Assembly: GCA_900544065.1 (NCBI GenBank)
Contig: UQTR01000068.1
Coordinates: 1-11,664 of the forward strand
Reading direction: 5' to 3'
DNA length: 11,664 bases
Source of the DNA: an uncultured Collinsella sp.
GTDB lineage: Bacteria > Actinomycetota > Coriobacteriia > Coriobacteriales > Coriobacteriaceae
Part shown: positions 1 to 5,019 of the stretch, piece after piece
Numbering within the stretch: position 1 is the stretch's first letter
Layout of the letters: each line of letters begins with the position of its first letter
The notes under the pieces: model-generated
Seen by the model: the letters and a program-made list of their open reading frames with translations, nothing else
The model's database searches: none
Told to the model about the DNA's origin: nothing
Program-made: the position numbers and the translations under genes

Positions 1-14
1 GCTTAGGGGCGTTT

Positions 15-55
15 GCAGCGTCGAGCCGTTACGCGGTTTGGCAAAACCGCGTAAC
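15..55. repeat. GTTACG hairpin repeat, copy 1
   Basis: A perfect 12-bp inverted repeat (28-39 with 44-55, loop ggca) lies 3 bp beyond the stop codon of the minus-strand lipoprotein gene. It is preceded on the plus strand by gcagcgtcg (15-23). The same hairpin and the same flank, at the same 13-base offset, recur after pyrE (3858-3898). The stems differ by a balanced cgcgg/cggcg swap that keeps pairing. No U tract follows, so I call it a repeated structural element rather than a standard terminator. Confidence 0.75.
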
Positions 56-58
56 AAA

Positions 59-616
59 CTAGCTCATCATCGCATTCATCATCTCGGTGGTTGCGGAATC
101 GTCGGCAGACCACTCGTTATCCTCGTTGGCGGAATACTTAAAGGTGACCTTGGTGTCCTTGGTCTTAGCGGCCTTGGTCACGTCGACCATGACCTGGCCG
201 GCCATCTTGTACAGGTCGTCCTCGGAAGGCATCGTATCGAGCGCGGCGACCTTCTCCTGATACTGGGTGGCGAAATCTTCGACGATCTTATTCATGGACT
301 TGCAGGTGATGGTAACCTCGGCGGTCGCAGTGCCCTTGTCCTCATCGACCGTCACATCGCCGATCTTGTAATCAAAACCCTCGAGATAGCTCTTGGCGTA
401 CTCCTTGGGATCGATGCCCAGTTGCTCAAACTCGTCGCCCGAAGCCTCTTCCAGACCGGAGAGGAAATCATCGCCGCCGTTCTTGATCTCGTCAAACTGG
501 CTCGTAAGGTCGTTGGTGATGAGCTCCTCCACCGAAGGCCCTCCGCAGCCGGAAAGCAAAACCACGCACGCGACCAGGGCAGCCATCAGGGGCGCAAGCA
601 GCAGCTTCTTTTTCAT
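59..616 (-). CDS. Putative secreted lipoprotein of unknown function
   Basis: The protein has 185 residues and starts at the ATG with GGAGG 6 bases upstream. An in-frame extension towards 832 lacks a ribosome binding site and has no secretory character, so I reject it. Residues 1-24 form a lipoprotein signal peptide: MKKK, a hydrophobic core, then LSGC with Cys24 as the probable lipidated residue. The mature part is acidic and helical at first (EELITNDLTSQFDEI), with a later segment DYKIGDVTVDEDKGTATAEVTI that looks like beta strands. This layout resembles small Coriobacteriia lipoproteins of the DUF5105 kind, but that assignment is from memory and unconfirmed. It should be exported and anchored to the outer face of the membrane. 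It is monocistronic as far as the window shows. No enzymatic residues can be recognised. A TAATAT box at 679-684 could be its -10, but no good -35 was seen. Confidence 0.85.
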   Translation of the reverse strand: MKKKLLLAPLMAALVACVVLLSGCGGPSVEELITNDLTSQFDEIKNGGDDFLSGLEEASGDEFEQLGIDPKEYAKSYLEGFDYKIGDVTVDEDKGTATAEVTITCKSMNKIVEDFATQYQEKVAALDTMPSEDDLYKMAGQVMVDVTKAAKTKDTKVTFKYSANEDNEWSADDSATTEMMNAMMS

Positions 617-791
617 GACATTCCTCCAAACAAGCGGCGCCGCGTTCCCTGCGCAGCGCACGTCGTAACAGCAAGTCCATATTAGCGGCCCGGCCCAACC
701 CCCTGCGTCGCAAAAGCGCAGGCGGCTCAATTTGACGAACGAATGGCCCGTAAAGCAAGCCCCTTGCAATAAAATGCACCTGTTTAGCCTA

Positions 792-826
792 TTAAAAAAG
801 GGTGGCCGGACAACCCGACCACCCTT
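792..826 (-). terminator. Intrinsic terminator of the EIIA-Glc gene
   Basis: On the minus strand a 12-bp stem (815-826 with 798-809, one G-T wobble, 5-base loop) is followed by a run of six T and then AAT. It starts 24 bases after the EIIA stop codon. This is a textbook Rho-independent terminator. Confidence 0.88.
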
Positions 827-849
827 GCGCATCTTCTGGATGCCGCAGA

Positions 850-1386
850 CTACTTGCGGACGACCTTAACGATGGCGTCACCGGCGGCGACGGCAGACTC
901 GGCCTCGACGGCGAGCTCGACGTCAGCGAACTCGGCGGTGTTGGACACGGCCACGACGACGCAGTCCTTGTAACCGGCGGCAGCGATCTTGGCGCGGTCG
1001 ATCTTGAGTATGGGCTGACCAGCTTTGACAACGTCGTCGGCCTTGACGAAGCCCTCGAAGCCATCACCGTTCATGTTGACGGTATCGACGCCAACGTGCA
1101 CCAGAACCTCGATGCCGCTATCGGACTGCAGGCCCACGGCGTGACCCATGGTGACGGTCACCTTGCCGTCGCAGGGAGCGTAGACCAGGTCGTCCTCGGG
1201 CCACACAGCGCAGCCCTTGCCCAGAACCTCGCCACCAAAGACGGGATCGGGCACGTCGGCCATCTTGATGACCTTGCCCTTGACAGGCGAGCACAGCACG
1301 TCGGCGCCAGCAGAAGCAGAGATGGAGGCCGGAGCAGCAGCTGCCGCGGGCTCAGCCTTCTTCTTAAACATGTCAAACAGACCCAT
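850..1386 (-). CDS. crr: PTS system glucose-type EIIA component (EIIA-Glc domain protein)
   Basis: This 178-residue single-domain EIIA of the Glc family accepts phosphate from HPr and passes it to an EIIB domain during sugar uptake. It also often acts as a regulator. The start is the ATG after AGGAGA. The N-terminus MGLFDMFKKK matches the short amphipathic, membrane-touching helix of E. coli EIIA-Glc. An Ala-rich linker (about 12-28) follows, then the beta-sandwich domain (about 30-178). Both histidines are present: His82 (TMGHAVG) and the phosphorylated His97 (VLVHVGVDTV). Their 15-residue spacing equals that of His75/His90 in E. coli. No EIIB or EIIC is fused or adjacent, so the protein probably serves permeases encoded elsewhere. 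It has its own promoter and terminator. The neighbouring SIS-domain fragment, transcribed away from it, would fit a former sugar-linked regulator. The symbol crr is by family; the sugar is not determined. Confidence 0.94.
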   Translation of the reverse strand: MGLFDMFKKKAEPAAAAAPASISASAGADVLCSPVKGKVIKMADVPDPVFGGEVLGKGCAVWPEDDLVYAPCDGKVTVTMGHAVGLQSDSGIEVLVHVGVDTVNMNGDGFEGFVKADDVVKAGQPILKIDRAKIAAAGYKDCVVVAVSNTAEFADVELAVEAESAVAAGDAIVKVVRK

Positions 1387-1435
1387 ATGTTTTCTCCTCT
1401 TGATTAAGCGCAACGTTATGCGCATGCCTATGGTG

Positions 1436-1464
1436 ATTATAGTGCCAAATGGTCAGATTGCTAA
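1436..1464 (-). promoter_or_regulatory. Sigma-A-type promoter of the EIIA-Glc gene
   Basis: On the minus strand there is a perfect TATAAT at 1436-1441 and TTAGCA (4 of 6 to TTGACA) at 1459-1464, with a 17-base spacer. Transcription would start near 1429, giving a leader of about 43 bases before the ATG at 1386. Confidence 0.78.
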
Positions 1465-1561
1465 GGTGAGGGCTCGAATCGCAAGCCCTTCCCGGTAGTG
1501 CTCGTGGGATGAGCGTCTCCTTTGCATCGCGGGTCGATAAGCCGAGTATCGCCTGCAGGTT

Positions 1562-2125
1562 ATGGAGCGCATGGAAGGGCTCTACCAGACCACGCTGGCC
1601 GAAACGCAGGAGCTGCTCGACCCCACGCAGCTTGACCACGCCGCCAAGCTCATCGCAAACGCCCGACAGGTCGACATCTACACGGGCTCGCACAACCTCT
1701 ATCCAGCAGGAATGTTCCGCGACCGCCTGCTCTCCGCCGGCAAAAGCGCAACGTGCCACGACGGCGCTGAGGCCCAGGTGCGTACGGCGCTCGCCTCGGG
1801 TCCCGACCATGCGGCAATCGTCATCTCCTACAGCGGCCTTGCCCCCAACCTCAAGGACATCTTGCCGATTCTCAGCAGCCGGCATGTCCCGGTCATCGTC
1901 ATCGGCACGCCTTATTGCGCTCGCATTCACCCTGGCTTTGCCGCCTACCTCACGGTAAGTGACCACGAGAGTATGACGCATCGCATCACGCAGTTCGCCA
2001 GCCACATCGCCGTGCAATACGTGCTCGATTCGCTCTACAGCAGCTACTTCGCCAAAGACTACGACCGCTGCGCCGAATTCCTGGAGCGATCGTTTCCCTA
2101 CACCCGCCTGCCCGGGCTTAAGTAG
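1562..2125 (+). CDS. SIS-domain protein, probable N-terminally truncated RpiR/MurR-family regulator
   Basis: The 187 residues carry one SIS (sugar isomerase) domain, about 25-165. It has the phospho-sugar-binding pattern: strand VDIYTG with SHN (38-45), the strand and Ser loop IVISYSG (86-92), and VPVIVIGTP (109-117). RpiR/MurR regulators are about 280 residues, with an HTH of about 80 residues before the SIS domain. Here no HTH precedes it: in frame, a TAA lies at 1538-1540. Residues AEYRLQV just after that stop look like the end of an RpiR HTH (typically ..YxEYR..). The other frame upstream reads SVSFASRVDK, like part of a recognition helix. Together these suggest the 5' end decayed by deletion and frameshift. 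The ATG at 1562 has no convincing ribosome binding site. The product, if made, could bind a sugar phosphate but not DNA. It may be a pseudogene or a free SIS protein. Confidence 0.7.
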   Translation: MERMEGLYQTTLAETQELLDPTQLDHAAKLIANARQVDIYTGSHNLYPAGMFRDRLLSAGKSATCHDGAEAQVRTALASGPDHAAIVISYSGLAPNLKDILPILSSRHVPVIVIGTPYCARIHPGFAAYLTVSDHESMTHRITQFASHIAVQYVLDSLYSSYFAKDYDRCAEFLERSFPYTRLPGLK

Positions 2126-2156
2126 CGACGAGCGCGGATTTTCGGACGCTTATCTA

Positions 2157-2224
2157 ACGAGCGTGGATAATCTCCCACTTTGAGCCCGCACACAGGCCAA
2201 AACCGGGAGATTATCCACGCTCGT
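2157..2224. repeat. Long-stem hairpin repeat (family A), copy 1, left of the fic cassette
   Basis: A perfect 20-bp inverted repeat (2157-2176 with 2205-2224) encloses a 28-base loop. Inside the loop TTTG-A-GCC can pair with GGC-CAAA, extending the hairpin past one bulged A. A second copy lies at 3611-3674 in the same orientation, with nearly the same stem and conserved loop blocks (actttgag, ggccaaaa). Each arm contains TTATCCACG, one base from the DnaA-box consensus TTATNCACA. It begins 31 bp after the SIS gene. It could fold in RNA read from either strand. Confidence 0.9.
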
Positions 2225-2320
2225 GTTGAATGCTCCGTTTTCCTCTGCGCCCGAGGGACCGCTCGACCACCTTGCACCAAAGCAATAACGACTTCTCGTC
2301 ATTAGATTATTCAAATCGAC

Positions 2321-2376
2321 TCTAATAACTATTTTCGCCATAAACTCGTTATTAGAATTGATATGATTAGCCTAAT
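2321..2376 (+). promoter_or_regulatory. fic promoter region with inverted TATTAG/CTAATA boxes (putative operator)
   Basis: A perfect 9-bp inverted repeat, tctaataac at 2321-2329 and gttattaga at 2348-2356, precedes the fic gene. A small palindrome attag-c-ctaat lies at 2366-2376. Between them TGATATGAT (2359-2367) is a good extended -10, giving a start near 2374. A weaker related box (attagattatt) lies at 2301-2311. The boxes overlap and flank the promoter as an autoregulator's operator would. The winged helix at the C-terminus of the Fic protein is a candidate ligand; this is inference. Confidence 0.5.
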
Positions 2377-2411
2377 AGCGAGTTTCCGGCACTAAAGATA
2401 TGGAGGGCGCG

Positions 2412-3584
2412 ATGCAAATCGAGGAGAACGGCCAGGGAACGCTCCGCAATAATCTATCGGGGAAATTGGCTTACTATTCGTTTTTGCCAACGCCCTTGCA
2501 ATCATTGAGGCAGCTAAACCTCACTGAGGAAACCTATCGCACGCTTTCCACATGCTCACGAAAGCTTGGAGAGCTTGAAGGCATGCTCTACTTTGTTCCC
2601 AACGCCGACATGTATCTGACAATGTATGTGCGCAAAGAAGCACTCCTTTCTTCGCAAATTGAGGGAACCCAGTGCACGTTTGACGACCTACTTAGTCCAT
2701 CGCAAACCCAACTCCATCATAAAGATGTCGCAGATGTCGTGAATTATGTCCGTGCTGTCGACTGCGGCGTAGAACTGCTCAAAAAGATGCCCTTGTGTAC
2801 GAGGCTTCTCAGGCAGGTTCATGCGGTCCTGCTGGACGGAGTGCGCGGAACGGAGAAGAATCCAGGCGAGCTGCGCTCCTCACAAAACTGGATTGGCCCT
2901 TCAGGCTGCACCATTGCAACTGCATCGTTCGTCCCTCCAAACATTGAAGATTTGAGCAACACGCTCCAGGACCTCGAACGATTTATCAATGAGCCTCAAG
3001 TCGAAATGGATCCGATCGTGCGGGCGGCGCTCGTCCATTACCAATTTGAAACTGCCCATCCATTCCTAGACGGAAACGGTCGCCTGGGCAGGCTTCTCAT
3101 TACACTTATGCTCATCAATGATGGCGTTCTTCATTCTTGCTTGTTCTATCCATCGTTCCAGTTCAAGAAAAATCGAAGCGAGTACTACCGACAACTCACA
3201 TCCGTAAGGGAACGAGGAACTTACGAGGAATGGATAGAGTTTTTCTGCGCCAGTCTTCTTGAGAGTGCGAAGGACTCGGTAGGGTCTTTAAAGAGTCTTG
3301 TTGATCTCCACAACCGTTCGACGGCAGCTATTACCGAAAATCTCGGAAGGACTGCCGCAAACGGACAAAGGCTGCTGAGCCTTCTTGAAGAGCATCCCAT
3401 CCTCGACACCGCATTTATCGCTGCCCGACTCGATATCGGTAGGAGCACCGCGAGCTCGCTCGTCAAATCATTTGAAGAATTGGGTATCCTCCGTCCACTC
3501 GACGAGTCAAGACAGAGATACCGACAGTACGGGTATGAAGAGTATCTTTCGATTCTCAGGGAAGACGCTGAGCCGATTAGATAG
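2412..3584 (+). CDS. Fic-family AMPylase with N-terminal inhibitory motif and C-terminal winged helix
   Basis: Fic enzymes usually transfer AMP from ATP to hydroxyl side chains of target proteins. This 390-residue protein has the Fic/DOC N-terminal region (about 1-100, with YYSFLPTPL) and the inhibitory helix motif [S/T]xxxE[G/N] as S80SQIEG85, so it is class II, self-inhibited. The GELR flap element is at 152-155. The complete active-site motif HPFLDGNGRLGR is at 216-227, with catalytic His216. A winged helix-turn-helix (about 316-380) closes it. The layout is like stand-alone Fic proteins such as Shewanella SoFic. I choose the ATG at 2412 because GGAGG (2402-2406) sits 5 bases before it. 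The ATG at 2400 overlaps that same site and has none of its own. Base composition is clearly more AT-rich than in the neighbours, and matching hairpin repeats flank the gene, so it looks like an acquired cassette. There is no separate antitoxin gene, as expected for class II. The target protein is unknown. Confidence 0.93.
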   Translation: MQIEENGQGTLRNNLSGKLAYYSFLPTPLQSLRQLNLTEETYRTLSTCSRKLGELEGMLYFVPNADMYLTMYVRKEALLSSQIEGTQCTFDDLLSPSQTQLHHKDVADVVNYVRAVDCGVELLKKMPLCTRLLRQVHAVLLDGVRGTEKNPGELRSSQNWIGPSGCTIATASFVPPNIEDLSNTLQDLERFINEPQVEMDPIVRAALVHYQFETAHPFLDGNGRLGRLLITLMLINDGVLHSCLFYPSFQFKKNRSEYYRQLTSVRERGTYEEWIEFFCASLLESAKDSVGSLKSLVDLHNRSTAAITENLGRTAANGQRLLSLLEEHPILDTAFIAARLDIGRSTASSLVKSFEELGILRPLDESRQRYRQYGYEEYLSILREDAEPIR

Positions 3585-3610
3585 GCACCGCAGCCCAGCC
3601 ATATTAAAAC

Positions 3611-3674
3611 GAGCGTGGATAATCTCCCACTTTGAGTCCACACGGGGGCCAAAAACGGGAGATTATCCACGCTC
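3611..3674. repeat. Long-stem hairpin repeat (family A), copy 2, right of the fic cassette
   Basis: A perfect 18-bp inverted repeat (3611-3628 with 3657-3674) is identical over the stem to the inner 18 bp of copy 1 at 2157-2224. The loop differs (gtcc/gggc instead of gcc/ggc), but the changes keep the inner stem paired, which argues for selection or recent copying of a folded element. It begins 26 bases after the fic stop codon. Confidence 0.9.
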
Positions 3675-3679
3675 ATTTC

Positions 3680-3787
3680 TGACTAGTCATTTAAGAACGT
3701 CCCCAATGACCACCCATCCGAAGCGAGACAACGACGCAGGTAGAGGACGGACAGCGAGCGCCGTCCAGGACGAACAAGTTGGCATGA
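3680..3787. other. Non-coding stretch between the fic-side repeat and the pyrE terminator
   Basis: Together with the repeats on either side, this fills the 313-base gap between fic and pyrE. It holds a 10-bp palindrome tgactagtca (3680-3689), an inverted gtcatt/aatgac pair (3686-3691 with 3705-3710) around aagaacgtcccc, and a ggacgg/ccgtcc pair (3745-3750 with 3761-3766). The 13-mer acgtccccaatga (3697-3709) and the 8-mer actagtca (3682-3689) both recur at 8339-8382. No ORF with a ribosome binding site is visible. Confidence 0.55.
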
Positions 3788-3828
3788 AAAAGGCGAGGCA
3801 TAGACCTTCTGGTCATGCCTCGCCTTTT
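3788..3828 (-). terminator. Intrinsic terminator of pyrE, possibly bidirectional
   Basis: A 14-bp stem (3788-3801 with 3815-3828) continues past one bulged A into a gacc/ggtc pair with a ttct loop. On the minus strand it ends in TTTTT and lies 70 bases past the pyrE stop. On the plus strand it ends in TTTT and could stop transcription leaving the fic cassette. An outer pair, ccaggacga (3765-3773) and tcgtcctgg (3842-3850), surrounds the whole hairpin. Confidence 0.85.
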
Positions 3829-3857
3829 GAATGACAAATTGTCGTCCTGGGCGGCGC

Positions 3858-3898
3858 GCAGCGTCGGCCGGTTACGGCGTTTGGTAAAACGCCGTAAC
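3858..3898. repeat. GTTACG hairpin repeat, copy 2
   Basis: A perfect 12-bp inverted repeat (3871-3882 with 3887-3898, loop ggta) with gcagcgtcg at 3858-3866. It starts inside the pyrE stop codon: the final C of the stem is part of the TAG. It is the partner of the element at 15-55. Here a separate terminator follows downstream (3788-3828), so this hairpin is not needed for termination. Confidence 0.75.
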
Positions 3899-4581
3899 TA
3901 CTCTCGAGCTCCGTACTGCTCGTAGTAGGCGTCGATGGCGGTCTTGAGCTCGTCATCGATGACAACCTTGCCGTCGATCTCGTGGTTGTAGAGGGTCTCG
4001 ACGACCTCGGCCATGGAAACAATGCTCGCGACGGGGAAACCGTACTTTGCCTCGATCTCCTTCTGCGCGGTGGTCACGCCGCCCTTGCCGACCTCCATGC
4101 GGTTGAGGGACACGATCAGGCCCTTGATCTCAACATCGGCAGCAGCCTTGACCTTGGGATAGGTCTCGTCGATGGACTTGCCGCTGGTGGTGACGTCCTC
4201 GACCATGACCACGCGGTCGCCGTCCTTGGGCTCATAACCCAGCAGGTTGCCCTTGTCGGCGCCATGGTCCTTGGCCTCCTTGCGGTCACAGCAGTACTTG
4301 ACCTCCTTGCCGTACAGCTCGTGGTAGGCAATCGCGGTCACGACGGCCAGGGGAATGCCCTTGTAGGCCGGCCCAAACAGCACGTCAAAGTCGTCGCCAA
4401 AGTTATCGTGGATGGCCTGGGCGTAATACTCGCCCAGCTTCTTGAGCTGATAGCCCGTCACGTAAGCGCCGGCATTCATAAAGAACGGGGACTGACGGCC
4501 ACTCTTGAGCGTAAAGCTGCCGAACTTAAGGACGTCGGACTCGACCATAAACTTGATGAACTCTTGCTTGTAAGCCTCCAT
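3898..4581 (-). CDS. pyrE: Orotate phosphoribosyltransferase
   Basis: This cytoplasmic enzyme joins orotate to PRPP, giving orotidine monophosphate and pyrophosphate, the fifth step of pyrimidine synthesis. The protein has 227 residues, close to the usual length. The ATG follows GAGGAG at 5-6 bases. Near the N-terminus FGSFTLKSGRQSPFF (20-34) is the orotate-binding segment. PAYKGIPLA (71-79) contains the conserved Lys. RKEAKDHG (100-107) is the flexible catalytic loop. The PRPP motif is VVMVEDVTTSGKS (124-136), with E128-D129 as the acidic pair. No other pyr gene is beside it, so it stands alone here and is divergent from mgtA. Its terminator is clear. A -10-like TAAACT near 4617-4622 on the minus strand is a weak promoter candidate. 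Confidence 0.96.
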   Translation of the reverse strand: MEAYKQEFIKFMVESDVLKFGSFTLKSGRQSPFFMNAGAYVTGYQLKKLGEYYAQAIHDNFGDDFDVLFGPAYKGIPLAVVTAIAYHELYGKEVKYCCDRKEAKDHGADKGNLLGYEPKDGDRVVMVEDVTTSGKSIDETYPKVKAAADVEIKGLIVSLNRMEVGKGGVTTAQKEIEAKYGFPVASIVSMAEVVETLYNHEIDGKVVIDDELKTAIDAYYEQYGARE

Positions 4582-4711
4582 GCGGGCTCCTCTCGTAATC
4601 GCGTACGTACCTTCCAGTTTAGCGCAGGCAAAGCGTAGATGCGGGCGCGCTTTGGGGCCACGGCATTCTGTAAAGGCTTTGTCAAAGGGAATGGTTTTCC
4701 GAACAATGGGG

Positions 4712-4740
4712 TTGACATGTCAAACCCCCTCATCAAGAAT
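4712..4740 (+). promoter_or_regulatory. Putative mgtA promoter and overlapping palindrome
   Basis: A consensus TTGACA (4712-4717) is followed after 17 bases by AAGAAT (4735-4740, 4 of 6). This would start transcription near 4747 and create a leader of about 270-280 bases before mgtA. The -35 lies inside a perfect 12-bp palindrome ttgacatgtcaa (4712-4723), itself flanked by gggg and cccc. Its minus-strand reading also gives TTGACA, but no good -10 was found that way. The palindrome could be an operator. Confidence 0.5.
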
Positions 4741-4807
4741 ACGGGCGGATTAAAAAGGGGTACGAGATACCCAAAGCGCGCTGCGCTCAGCCTTTAGGAG
4801 GTGTGCC

Positions 4808-4879
4808 ATGGAAGGCAGTCCTAGTCGAAAAACCTGCATGTCGCCCTCGGCACGCCGCGAGGACTCCGCACACGCATAA
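4808..4879 (+). CDS. Small ORF in the mgtA leader, possible regulatory peptide
   Basis: The 23-codon ORF starts at an ATG preceded by TTAGGAGG with good spacing, one of the best ribosome binding sites in the window. It begins MEGSPSRK and ends EDSAHA; three prolines or serine-proline pairs and several Arg/Lys are scattered through it. It ends 140 bases before mgtA. In Salmonella, mgtA is controlled by translation of the short proline-containing mgtL ORF in its leader. This ORF is similar in place, length and start (ME.. then prolines and basic residues), but I cannot claim homology. The alternative is a chance ORF with a good site, or a small protein with its own role. Confidence 0.5.
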   Translation: MEGSPSRKTCMSPSARREDSAHA

Positions 4880-4905
4880 ACGCCACCGGCAGATCGTCAC
4901 CCCCC

Positions 4906-4931
4906 CCACAAAGGTGCCTGTCCCTTTGTGG
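4906..4931. repeat. Perfect 9-bp hairpin in the mgtA leader
   Basis: The arms ccacaaagg (4906-4914) and cctttgtgg (4923-4931) surround an 8-base loop tgcctgtc. A run of eight C lies just before it. No U tract follows at once; the T6 run is 33 bases further on. It may be part of the mgtA leader fold. It may also be a dispersed repeat: sequences with aaaggtgcctgtccc seem familiar from related genomes, a recollection that needs a search. Confidence 0.65.
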
Positions 4932-5019
4932 TGGTTCGTGAGCTTGACGTGAGCGACATCTAGGTTTTTTGCAACTCAATACGACACGTACGCTAACTCC
5001 CTTCAACAAGGAGGACCCT

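Larger units (their letters stand above)
4741..5019 (+). promoter_or_regulatory. mgtA leader region
   Basis: This is the transcribed leader if the promoter at 4712-4740 is right. In order it shows: hairpin gggta/taccc (4757-4761 with 4768-4772), hairpin agcgc/gcgct (about 4775-4787), a strong ribosome binding site and a 23-codon ORF (4808-4879). Next come a hairpin (4906-4931), a direct repeat cgtgagc at 4937-4943 and 4948-4954 (11-base period), a T6 run (4965-4970) and the mgtA ribosome binding site (5008-5014). CGAAAAACCT at about 4825-4834, inside the small ORF, can pair with AGGTTTTTTG at about 4963-4972. I see no M-box (Mg2+ riboswitch) consensus, though I cannot run a covariance search. 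Confidence 0.45.

Noticed and set aside
617..832. N-terminal extension of the lipoprotein to 257 residues
   Set aside because: The extension has no signal character and would bury the lipoprotein signal peptide; GGAGG supports the ATG at 616.
802..1407. 201-codon plus-strand frame over the EIIA-Glc gene
   Set aside because: The minus strand holds a clear EIIA-Glc with both histidines, promoter and terminator; this frame is its complement only.
2098..2341. Small minus-strand frames encoding a VDNLP-like peptide across the family A hairpin
   Set aside because: The similar peptides at 2150-2341 and 3600-3676 come from translating the same DNA repeat, not from conserved genes.
2225..2411. Separate antitoxin gene upstream of fic
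   Set aside because: No open frame with a ribosome binding site was seen, and the inhibitory motif is already inside the Fic protein.
2157..3674. CRISPR array from the repeated hairpins
   Set aside because: Only two copies 1.4 kb apart with a gene between them; no regular spacers.
4969..5019. In-frame TTG start extending MgtA by 17 residues
   Set aside because: No ribosome binding site before the TTG, while AAGGAGG stands 5 bases before the ATG at 5020.
4741..5019. M-box Mg2+ riboswitch upstream of mgtA
   Set aside because: The conserved M-box blocks could not be recognised by eye. A covariance search would be decisive.
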